Source: Periconia sp. R9002 (lineage: Eukaryota > Ascomycota > Dothideomycetes > Pleosporales > Periconiaceae). From it: DNA of 64,000 nucleotides. The stretch covers positions 124,001-188,000 of the forward strand of contig JAMAHW010000065.1 of NCBI GenBank assembly GCA_023627715.1. The letters are read 5' to 3'. The position numbers and the translations under genes are program-made. Shown here in pieces: positions 37,690 through 46,779 of this stretch. The notes beneath the pieces are model-generated. The model was not told the origin of the DNA. It saw only the letters and a program-made list of their open reading frames with translations, and made no database searches. Position 1 is the first letter of the stretch. The number at the start of each line of letters is the position of its first letter.

Positions 37690-38626
37690 TCATCTGCTGG
37701 CAGAAGAAATCGCATTGTCCTTCGCCCATTGCTTGATGGTGTCGAAATTGCGGCAAACGCGGTTCGATTCGTAGTCGGCGGCGATGCCCTGACCTACTTG
37801 GCTGTACGTGTATACACTGACATCAGAAAGGCACATCAGATCCTCCCTGAGCATCTCAATGCATTGATCTACATTCATTAATACTCGATATCCTCTTTAG
37901 CGTATCAAACAAGTAGAGACTCACCAAGATTCTCTCTCACGGTAACCGCCTCGTTATGTGGAAGCCTCGTAGCGTAGTCCGAATGGCTTGCCATGCGAAG
38001 CAAGTTGAGACATTTCAGTTGGTGGAAAACTCGCAATCCAGCTCGGTAGCCCATTTCGCCGGTCTGAGGATCAGAGACTTTGACCGAGGTCGTGGGTTTG
38101 CCGAGTTTTGGGAAATCCTCGGAGGAGATGATATGGTCGGGTACTAATATCATGAGTTAGTGTATGCATGGATAGGTAATGTTTATTGATATGCTTACGG
38201 GAACTGATTTCGTTCCAGGCATTGTCGACTGCGGCGTCTACACCTACGTATTTTGAAGAGTTGGTAGGGTGTGCGAGTTTGAACTGGGATCGCTGGTATT
38301 CTGCTATGCCGGCAACGGGAGCTGTAGGGTGGTAAGTTTGGTTTCTCGCATTGAAGGGATTTGTTCAAAAGCGCATCGTTTGATCACTTACAAAATAGAC
38401 CGATTTCATCCATCAATCCAGCAGTGGTGTAACTTGCTTTTGAATGTTGCATGTATATGGCGCAAACCAGCGTCAAAGCAGACATTATGAAAACAAAAAG
38501 GTTGGCTAGGAGAAGGTATTTGATGCTGTTTCTTCTCACCGACTCCTTCACGGAGCCGTTGAGGAAGGATGTGTTCTCGTCGCCTTGGGAGCTAGCATCA
38601 TCATAATCATGATTTTGCTTTTCCAT
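37690..38626 (-). CDS. UstYa/DUF3328-family oxidase-like protein
   Basis: Four exons (introns 38322-38391, 38144-38198 and 37869-37924) give 251 residues. A cytosolic N-terminus is followed by one transmembrane segment (YLLLANLFVFIMSALTLVCA, about 37-59) and a lumenal domain: SPVAGIAEYQ, KYVGVDAAVDNAWNEI, MGYRAGLRVFHQLKCLNLLR and NLDQCIEMLREDLMC. This is the UstYa layout (type II membrane protein with two HxxHC motifs). UstYa proteins modify ribosomally made peptides, mostly by oxidative cyclisation, in fungal RiPP pathways. Both motifs are altered here: HQLKC for HxxHC, and NLDQC for the second. Either metal binding differs or activity is changed. The ATG at 38624-38626 is the first in-frame start. 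It is divergent from a Kex2-repeat precursor. Confidence 0.88.
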
Positions 38627-39686
38627 TGTGATCAACTGTTATTGATGTTCTATATTTGACGAGCGCTCCTAGGTATTAATAAGTCGTATAATAGATGGCC
38701 AAAAATCGATCAAGATATGTAACAATGAGACAAATATGCGGCCAGCGCTGAAGAAAGTGAGGGAAGGAGGACAGGAGACTCGAGAGCGCACAACATACAT
38801 GTACCATGCAATCCTCAATGGGTATGTAGCATAACAAGCTTTTACCAAGATTTTAAGCGACGGAGACCAATGCAATTGTGAGAATGGCAGGCGTTACATG
38901 GGAAAATCCCAGCCATACGAAAACAGGCGCTTCTACCTGTTTCGGCTGTTTTGATTCTTCACCATCGTTTCACCTTGGCGATCTAGCGGAGAGCAGCTCC
39001 GCGCCGGGGTCAGAAACCAGTCTGATACTTTGGTGGCGCATTCACCACCCGTCTACTCCCGCTTCCAGAAGAAGGAGGGTCTTGTTCAGGTGTGGCGGCA
39101 TTTTTCCACGCTGCAACCAGGCCAATCATCGCTCATGAGGCCCCGTCAAGCATCGTTTCAGCCTGCCAACTCTCTCCAAGGCGCCGCGATTTCTGGGCAT
39201 TTCAAACACCAACGACACCGCCATACAGATTCCAAGGTGGTCTTTGGGTGAACGCTATGCCGCATCAGTCGCTTTGCCGTGATTCCCTCCATCGTGATAT
39301 CCTACCACACCTCGCTGAGACAGTGTCGTACACTCACCCGAAGCAGCATATGTCAGGAGTGCCAAACTGAACGATGCCGTATGCCATCTATGTCTTCAGG
39401 CTCCGCAGTTTCCTTGTCACTGCGGGCCCAAGATCCTAGGAGATTCGATGCCAGCCACTCAAAGGCGAGAGCCTGTAAAAAGCAGTTCCAGAAGAGAGTT
39501 TGGATATAAAGCGCTCGCATGTACGATCACCTTATATCCTCAGACAACTATCGTTCTCAAACTTGCTCAGTCGTCCTTCCTTCTCTTTCCTTCTCAATTC
39601 CTTCTATTCGTTAGTGGCCGGACCACCTTTTCAATCGTTGAACTTTGTGATCCGTCAGCGTTTCATTTACACCCTAGCCATTAACA
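38627..39686. promoter_or_regulatory. Divergent promoter between UstYa and repeat-precursor genes
   Basis: About 1.06 kb between divergent start codons. On the precursor side there is a TATAAA box at 39505-39510 (about 180 bp before the ATG) and a CT-rich tract near 39571-39606, a pattern of strongly expressed fungal genes. No regulator site is identified with confidence. The arrangement would allow coordinated expression. Confidence 0.55.
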
Positions 39687-40842
39687 ATGAAGTTCTCCGG
39701 CCTTGCCCTAATCGCACTCGGTGCTTCCACCGCAGCTGCTTATGTGGTCACTGAGAACACTCCTAATGCCCTTGGAGCCCGAGGTGTTGGATCTGGCCCG
39801 GTACTAGCCAGCACTCTCCAAGCTCGTCACCGTTAGTGCCATCCTGCCTTAAAGTGTTAACGTCATTTCTAACTTGTAAACAGACAAGGGTCGCAAGAAT
39901 AACCGCCGTGAAGTCGAAGCTGCTGTTGAGGCTCGCGATCCTCACCGTAAGTGCTCAACATCTTTCCCCAATTCTTCAGTGATTAACATCATCATAGACA
40001 AGGGCCGCAAGAACAACCGACGCGAAGTCGAGGTTGAAGCCCGTGATCCTCACCACAAAGGTCGCAAGAACAACCGTCGCGAGGAGGAGGACGACTCCGA
40101 GCACGACATTGAAGCTCGTGACCCTCATCACAAGGGCCGCAAAAACAACCGACGTGAAGTTGAAGTTGAAGCCCGTGATCCCCACCACAAGGGTCGCAAG
40201 AACAACCGCCGTGAGGAGGAAGAGGACGACGACTCTGAGCACGACCTTGAGGCTCGCGATCCCCATCACAAAGGACGCAAGAACAACCGCCGCGAGGAGG
40301 AGGATGACTCTGAGCACGACCTCGAAGCCCGTGACCCTCACCACAAAGGACGCAAGAATAACCGACGTGAGGTTGAGGTTGAAGCTCGCGATCCCCACCA
40401 CAAGGGCCGCAAGAACAACCGTCGTGAAGAAGAGGATGATGAAACCGACCTCGAGACACGTGATCCTCACCACAAGGGACGCAAGAACAACCGCCGCGAG
40501 GAAGAGGAGCACGATGCTGACCTAGAAGCCCGTGACCCTCACCACAAGGGTCGCAAGAACAACCGCCGCGAGGAGGAGGACCATGAGGCTGACCTCGAAG
40601 CTCGCGACCCCCACCACAAAGGACGCAAGAACAACCGCCGCGAGGAGGAGGACGACTCTGAGCATGATCTCGAGGCCCGTGACCCTCACCACAAGGGACG
40701 TAAGAACAACCGTCGCAGCCCTCACCACAAGGGACGCAAGAACAACCGCCGTAGTCCTCACCACAAAGGCCGCAAGAATAACCGCCGCTCTGTCGAGGTC
40801 GAGGCTCGCGAGCCACACCACAAGGGCCGCAAGGGTAACTAA
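39687..40842 (+). CDS. Secreted precursor of Kex2-type tandem repeats (RiPP-like)
   Basis: Three exons (introns 39832-39883 and 39947-39997) give 350 residues. A signal peptide MKFSGLALIALGASTAAA and a leader of about 30 residues precede 15 tandem units. Each has an invariant basic part, HHKGRKNNRR, preceded by DP in most units, and a variable acidic spacer (EVEVEAR, or EEEDDSEHDLEAR and relatives). The RR is a canonical Kex2 site, so Golgi processing would release many near-identical 12-25-residue peptides. Units 12 and 13 have only Ser-Pro as spacer; the last ends KGRKGN. Kex2-repeat precursors next to UstYa genes encode dikaritin-type RiPPs. Unlike known cores, this one has no Tyr, Phe or Trp. 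Alternatives are a processed surface repellent/structural peptide or a His-rich antimicrobial. Confidence 0.82.
39884..40839 (+). repeat. Tandem coding repeat, about 15 units
   Basis: Units of 36-81 bp encode the basic segment HHKGRKNNRR plus a spacer. The basic part is nearly invariant at protein level while synonymous codon changes are scattered (GGC/GGT/GGA, CGC/CGT), pointing to selection on the peptide. Spacers change in length and sequence but stay acidic. Two introns fall at the same codon (His, CAC split C|AC) in the first two unit boundaries. Confidence 0.9.
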
Positions 40843-42226
40843 ATATCTCGTCCATAACCGGCAAATCCATCCCGAGCAAGCCTATGGAATAGAGTGTATG
40901 TCGTGCACTGGTATGCAAATCCCCCTTGTATATATAGGTCGAGAACTGGCTTCTTTTGTTTTGGGGTTGTTTCTTTCTCTCGTTGGGGTAAATTTTTCTT
41001 CTTCTTTCTTTAAAATGAGTGTATCTAAATAGTGAAATGGTGGGATGTAGCATAAATATGAATATCATGAGCATGACCTTCAAACTGAATTTGGCTCTTC
41101 CTAAATGTGTTACGCAGTCATATCCGTTGTAGTGAATTCATACAGTCATTTTGAAGGGTCTTGGCCTATAACGAATTATGAACATCAATTGATGCTGTCG
41201 AATTCCCTAGATTCCGAAACTTTACCCTAATGCATTTACAACAGAAAAGAATCATACGTACAGTGTTCACGTTATGCAGAGATAGCCAAGGCAGATGATC
41301 TCTCCAACCCCACCATCCTCTACAGGTTCATCTCCGCACCCCATATCGTCATTCCAGAAATAGATACTCTTGCAGAACCCCAAGAAAACAAATTAGTCAC
41401 GGCTTGAGTGTTCGCATCCGCAGAAACAGAGAAAAGAGTCAATTGCACAAATAACACTAGCAAAAAATCAACCGGTTTGAATAACTTGACACGCCTAGAC
41501 CCCGGCCATACCCGGGTCCCCACAGTTTGCTACTGAATCGCCTCATCAATACGAGTCTCTACGAGAAGTTTTCCTCATGACTCAAAATGAAATTTACAGC
41601 AAGAGTATCTCAGCATGCTGATTCATACTAAAAATACGTAATTACTCAACAATGGCACTACAATCACTCAACAGCCCGCCAAGCAACATTTGTTTGTACA
41701 AGCCATCTATCGCTATCACCAATCAATCCACCACCATCCCCGGCCCTAACCTGCTTTACCCGAAGTACCAGCTACTTCGAGTCACCAATTCGCGTTTATT
41801 CATCACGTCCCGTATTCGCGCAGGCGGGGCACGCCCTTTGACATTGACATTTTATTGTTACGCGGTTCCACCACAGTTACCCACGGCGAATTAGATAGAA
41901 GTACTTGTCTACTTTGAAAGAGATTGGTTTAGTTCCTCCGTTTCTCGGTCCACGAAAAAGGCAAAGAGCCGAAGGATTGAGTCAAAGGTTTAAGCTTTTT
42001 TCTTTCTGAAGACAGATCGGGGGTGTGTACTTAAAGCTGTGGTGCGTGAGAACTGTTCCCGCATCCTCCGTGCAATACTGATATGTTGTGGGCAGCGAGC
42101 GCTTGATCAGTAAAATAATATAGCGAAGAAGTACACCAAAACGATAACACAACACCGCGTACAGAAGAGTTATATCGGACATCAAAAACAGGACTGGATT
42201 GTCGGGAGTAAATCCACACCAACAAA
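40843..42226. other. Intergenic, about 1.4 kb
   Basis: The 3' region of the precursor gene and the promoter of the Egt2-like gene. Only short frames; nothing recognised. Confidence 0.55.
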
Positions 42227-44003
42227 ATGCCATTATCATCAACAACAACAACACCAACGAAAAACCTCCCAGAGATCCTCAACGCCAAAACAAAAGATGG
42301 CGTTAAATTCGGTAAAGAGTTGCTGCGAAAGGAATTCCTGATTGAAGACGGATACCGAAACTTGAACCACGGTATTTCACGCCCATCATCCTTCCCATTT
42401 TTCTACCCATCCCATCCCATCCCCCAACCCCATTCCGACCCTCCTCCTTCTTTTTATGGCCAGATCGAATGACTGACAATCGAGTTTACACAGGCTCATT
42501 CGGCACATACCCCCGTTCCGTCCGCGATGCACTCCGTTCTTTCCAAGACCAAGCCGAGGCGCGACCAGACGATTTCATACGGTACAAGTATCCCGCTCTA
42601 CTCGACGAGTCGCGGGAGGCGGTTTCAAAAGTACGTGACACTCCTTAGTGCCTCTTTTCACTCCACCTCTCTCCATAATCCACATTCGACGTACATACCA
42701 CACGAGAGACTTCTGCACCTTCTTACCAACATGACCCACAGGTCCTCAACGCACCAACCGACGAAATCGTCTTCGTCCCCAACGCGACGACCGGCGTGAA
42801 CACCGTCCTTCGATCGTTGGTGTACGAGGAGGGCGATTACATTTTGTACTTCGCGCCTATATACGGGGCGTGCGAGAAGACGGTTGCGTATTTGACGGAA
42901 AGTACGCCCGTGAAGGCGGCGAAGGTCGAGTATGTGTATCCGGTGGAAGATGATTGTACGTTATCCTCTCCCTCCCTCCCATCGATCTTCTATTCCAAAA
43001 TCGACAAATTTGGAGAAAAAAAGCGACATAAGCTAAATGAAATCCAGTCCTCGTAACTGCCTTCACCCGCAAAGCGCAACAAATCTTCGCCTCGGGCGGA
43101 CGCGTCAAAATCGCCATCTTTGACGCCGTAGTCAGCATGCCAGGCGTGCGGTTTCCATTTGAGGAACTCGTGGCCGCATGCAAAAAGCTGAACATCTACT
43201 CCCTTATCGACGGCGCACATGGAGTGGGCAATATCGAGCTTGATCTGCGCGCCCTCGACGCTGATTTCTTCGTCAGCAACTGCCACAAGTACGATCATCT
43301 CCCATTGCCTCCCCACTTTGATCTGATAGCTGACGGTCGTAGATGGCTACACGTCCCCCGCGGCTGCGCGGTCCTGCACATCCCGACTCGCAACCAACCA
43401 CTCATCCGTTCCACACTCCCTACTTCGCACGGCTTCATCCCGCGTGACGCCGCTAACATCATCAACCCTCTCCCTCCATCCAGCATCCCCAAAAGCAGCT
43501 TCGTCACGGCGTTCGAGTTCGTAGGGACGATCGATAACGCGCCGTACCTCTGCATCCCCGCGGCGCTCAAATTCCGCGAACGTCTAGGCGGTGAGAAGGT
43601 GGTGCGGGAGTACTGCCAAACGCTCGCGGTGCACGGGACGAAGCGCGTGGCGGAGATGCTGGGGACGAAGGTGTTGGATAACGAGGGGGGGACGTTGACG
43701 CGGTGTCCGATGGTGAACGTGCTGCTTCCTCTCGAGCCGAGGAAGATGGAAGGGATTGCGGCGAAGGCTGGGATTGAGAGGGAGGCGGTGGGGATGGCGG
43801 TGCGGAATTGGATTGCGCAGACGCTGGTTAGTGAGTATGCGACGTTCATGGCGGCTATGTTTTATGATGGACGGTGGTGGGTTAGGTTGAGTGGGCAGGT
43901 GTATTTGGAGATGGAGGATTTTGAGTGGGCGGGTAGGGTTTTGAGGGAGGTTTGTCAGAGGGCGGGACGGGGGGATTGGGCTGGAGGGAAGAGTAAGCTT
44001 TGA
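42227..44003 (+). CDS. Egt2-like PLP-dependent cysteine lyase (aminotransferase class V)
   Basis: Five exons (introns 42372-42493, 42631-42741, 42956-43047 and 43289-43342) give 465 residues. Family segments in order are RNLNHGSFGTYP, ARPDDFIRYKYPALLDESRE, FVPNATTGVNTVLRS, VVSMPGVRFPFEEL, LIDGAHGVGN (the PLP-binding Asp region) and SNCHKWLHVPRGCAVL with the Schiff-base Lys at about 246, then STLPTSHGF. This pattern is that of fungal hercynylcysteine sulfoxide lyase (Egt2), which cleaves the C-S bond in the last step of ergothioneine synthesis. Related isopenicillin-N-epimerase-like and cysteine-desulfurase-like enzymes occur in secondary metabolism, so the substrate is not certain. It lies 1.4 kb from the repeat precursor, on the same strand. 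Confidence 0.83.
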
Positions 44004-44535
44004 AGAGGGGGAGGAAGGGCTGAAGGTATAGAGATGGGATGGTTTGTTTAGACATGATATGGATAATGACTGATCTCCATTCTGTTCAGTAATGGAGTAT
44101 GTTGTCAACTGTGATGAGCCATCAAAGAGCATGCTCAGGTGTACGCGGTCAATGGATCTTTGCTTGAAGCAGCCTACATAACGAACCTGGTAACATTCGT
44201 AAGCCATAGCTGTAGATGGATAGATGAGAATACGGTTGTGGTTTCTATAAATTTGGCCTCCAACATCATATCCAACACCATCTTGTCCTAGGAGATACCA
44301 GCAGGACATGATATCTTAGATAGTCAACACAGGGTCAATCTTTTTCATTGAATAATATGCCCAGGTATAATGAGTAATTGGGTCAGAGTCATGGCCTTGC
44401 AGAGCCATAGACGCAGGTGAATAGAAGCTGTTTTCCTTTGTACCACTATCCCGAAGACCTTTCCACGCGCGCTTGAGAGTGGAACCATTGCTCTTCGTAT
44501 ACATTAAGACGGCATTTCCATGGTTCGCTCGTAAC
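44004..44535. other. Intergenic between convergent genes
   Basis: About 0.5 kb of 3' flanks. A 62-codon minus-strand frame at 44316-44504 is not supported by any feature. Confidence 0.5.
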
Positions 44536-44987
44536 TCACAGATGAACGTTATGGGCAGGGTTGCAGTGAGTGTACTTTTCGTCGCATTTCTGGCACTTTG
44601 GCTGTATTAGTATCAATCTGACCAGCTGTCTGAGGAAGAACCAGCGGAACACAATGCACTTACTTGCGGAAACTTTCGGCACATGAAAGCGGAGCAAATG
44701 TCGGCGCAGTGCTCGATGTTCGTTGAGGGCCCAAAGCCATACTACAAGGGTATATCAGGACACTATTTGCAAACCATCATATTCGTTATGGCGATTTTGA
44801 ATACCTTCATGCATACGGCGAGATTTTCAGCGCAGTCATCGCAGTTGACATAAGGCTCCTGTCGAACTATCATCCTGTCTGCAGCAACTTCGCGGAATTG
44901 TCCCGCGTCGAGGGGAGGAGCTGGAGCGGCACAGACGGCGGTCGCGGCGACAAAGACGGCGAGGACGTTGGTCAGGGAGAGCTTCAT
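44536..44987 (-). CDS. Small secreted cysteine-rich protein (effector-like)
   Basis: Three exons (introns 44742-44804 and 44602-44663) give 108 residues. The signal peptide MKLSLTNVLAVFVAATAVCA is followed by a short pro-region with a possible processing Arg, then a domain with nine cysteines arranged as CDDC, VC, HC, DIC, MC, CQKC and HC. The CxxC pairs suggest several disulphides or a metal site. Intron phases are all 0, so each exon is a whole-codon module: signal, middle, C-terminus. No family is recognised; candidate apoplastic effector. It is convergent with the Egt2-like gene and about 0.5 kb upstream of the Eaf7 stop. Confidence 0.72.
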
Positions 44988-45472
44988 GGTTGCGGTGTTG
45001 TTTTGGCCGTCTTCGTTGTCGCTTCCGCCAGGCTCGAAGGGAAAGAAGCGCTGTCGCAGTTTGAAAAGGGTATAAGATAATGGATGGGTGTGGTGCAAAG
45101 GAGTGGATTGGTTGGTTAGGTAAGGTTGAGAAGGAGATGGGGAAGGGAGAAGAGGTCCAGGATATATGACAGGCAAACAAGAATTGAATCAGAGAGATGC
45201 GGGGTGGGCAAGGGCGTTTACTTTGGTACGGAAGGAACGGTCACTTAAGGCAGGCGGTGGGCAGGGTCGTGCTGTTTTGCCATACGTTCCCGCTACCTTC
45301 ACTCTGTACTACCGTCGTCAATTGTACTGTGGACGTGCATTGGAACACAAATGCCGGCCATGCGACAGAGACAACGAATCCAAATAGGTAGAGGATGTGG
45401 GACAAAAAAGCCCGGGTATCATATTGAACAATCCATAATTTACAAAACGGCTCCCGTTGAGCGTTACGCTGC
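44988..45472. other. Intergenic, 0.5 kb
   Basis: Promoter of the small secreted protein gene and 3' flank of the Eaf7 gene. Nothing else is seen. Confidence 0.5.
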
Positions 45473-46351
45473 CTACCTCTTTCGCGTCCGCTTGGGCGCA
45501 GGTTTCGCCTTCGCTGCACTTCTGTTCGTCCGTCGCGTACTGGGAGCCGTCTCCTCCTCCGATTCAGTGCTCGATTCTTCCCCTTCTTCCTCATCCTCTT
45601 CCTCGTCTTCCTCTTCGTCTTCTTCTTCCTCGACAGAGTCAGACACGGCAGCCTGTGCCCTAGTGCTCTTTGCCGCCTGGCCCTTGGTGGCCTTTCCAGT
45701 CTTAGCAGCCGCTCTGCTGGCTCTTGTGTTTTTAGTACCCCTAGAGGCGGATGCGGATGCTGCAGCAGATGCGGCATCGGCGGCGCTTTCCACCTTTTGC
45801 GAGAGCACGCCGTCTGGCAGGTCCTTTAGCAACCCGATACTCGGGTGATATAATGCCTTTTCGTCTTCAATGGGTATGAGTGGTGGGGATGATGGGGTAG
45901 GCGATTCGGGGTCGTGGAAGCGGGCTTGCCATATAAGCTCGCCATAATCCTCCTCGGGCAGCTCGAACTCGGGCATGTTGGCTGCATCTTCGGGGTCGTG
46001 TGGGTCCGCATCATCGCCAAAAGCATACGAGTTCTCTCGATCGTCTAGAGCTCGCAGGTCGTACAACTGGTGCAGTTTGCGCCAGATGCCGGGAATGCGG
46101 GTGTGAGGAGCGTCATCGGTTGCGAAGCCATGGGAGCGCATGTCGGCGTGTATGGAAATCATGCGGAAATGCTTGTGGATACCTGTGGGCTTCCATTTCA
46201 TCATACTCTTGAATAGTTGCGTCTCCTGGTCGTCGGCCCAGGGATCGTGAAGCAGATCGGTGTTGGGATCGAGCGGTTGCGGTGTCTTTTGCTGCGCGTC
46301 GGCGAGAGGCGTCGACGCCGCACTTGCTTTGGCCCGTTTTCGTGGCGGCAT
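45473..46351 (-). CDS. NuA4 histone acetyltransferase subunit Eaf7
   Basis: An intronless 292-residue protein. Residues roughly 35-115 form the CT20/Eaf7 domain: ETQLFKSMMKWKPTGIHKHF, RMISIHADMRSHGF and IPGIWRKLHQLYDLRALDDRE. The remainder is Ala/Ser/Lys-rich, with a long Glu/Asp run and a basic AT-hook-like C-terminus (KPAPKRTRKR). Eaf7 (MRGBP in animals) is a component of the NuA4 complex that acetylates H4 and H2A.Z in the nucleus; it pairs with Eaf3. The gene is divergent from the GCP6-like gene, with about 430 bp between starts. Confidence 0.9.
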   Translation of the reverse strand: MPPRKRAKASAASTPLADAQQKTPQPLDPNTDLLHDPWADDQETQLFKSMMKWKPTGIHKHFRMISIHADMRSHGFATDDAPHTRIPGIWRKLHQLYDLRALDDRENSYAFGDDADPHDPEDAANMPEFELPEEDYGELIWQARFHDPESPTPSSPPLIPIEDEKALYHPSIGLLKDLPDGVLSQKVESAADAASAAASASASRGTKNTRASRAAAKTGKATKGQAAKSTRAQAAVSDSVEEEEDEEEDEEEDEEEGEESSTESEEETAPSTRRTNRSAAKAKPAPKRTRKR

Positions 46352-46779
46352 GATACGAACCAGTCCAATTGAAGCGGGTGTGCTCTTCCTCTAGCTCCAA
46401 TGTGCGTGTTCAGTGATGGCGACGAAGATGGTGTGAGGTGGGACGTGTTGGCAAACGACGCGATGCACCTTACCTACTGAGCTGTTGTTATCGATAACGC
46501 ACCTGACATGATGAAGGATGTTGTTCTCCATTAAGGATAACAACACTACAAAATAATTCTGTTTGTATGCTAAGCTATTGCAAAATGTATTGTGCCAGAC
46601 AGAAAGGTCTACGCGTTTGATCATGCTTCGGTTCCATTGTTCCTCTGGTCTTGCAGTTCATCCCGCTTCTCTTGTTCGCGAGAAGCAGTCTGGAAACATC
46701 AACCACCACCACCACCTCCACCTCACCGTCACCACCAGCCGTAAATAGCTGCATGTTGAGGGCTATTTGCCGCGCAGCA
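46352..46779. promoter_or_regulatory. Divergent promoter, Eaf7 / GCP6-like
   Basis: About 430 bp between divergent starts, with CACCACCAC repeats near 46697-46740. The open frame extends upstream of 46780, so the GCP6-like start could lie inside this stretch (an ATG at 46753 is in frame). Confidence 0.5.

Noticed and set aside
39992..41083. 363-codon minus-strand ORF (and two other long antisense frames) across the repeat precursor
   Set aside because: They are shadows of the tandem repeat: a periodic coding sequence stays open in several frames. They lack a signal peptide or a domain, and the plus frame has the signal peptide and matching introns.
41320..41523. 67-codon minus-strand ORF with a hydrophobic segment
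   Set aside because: No clear start context, splice structure or homology; likely chance.
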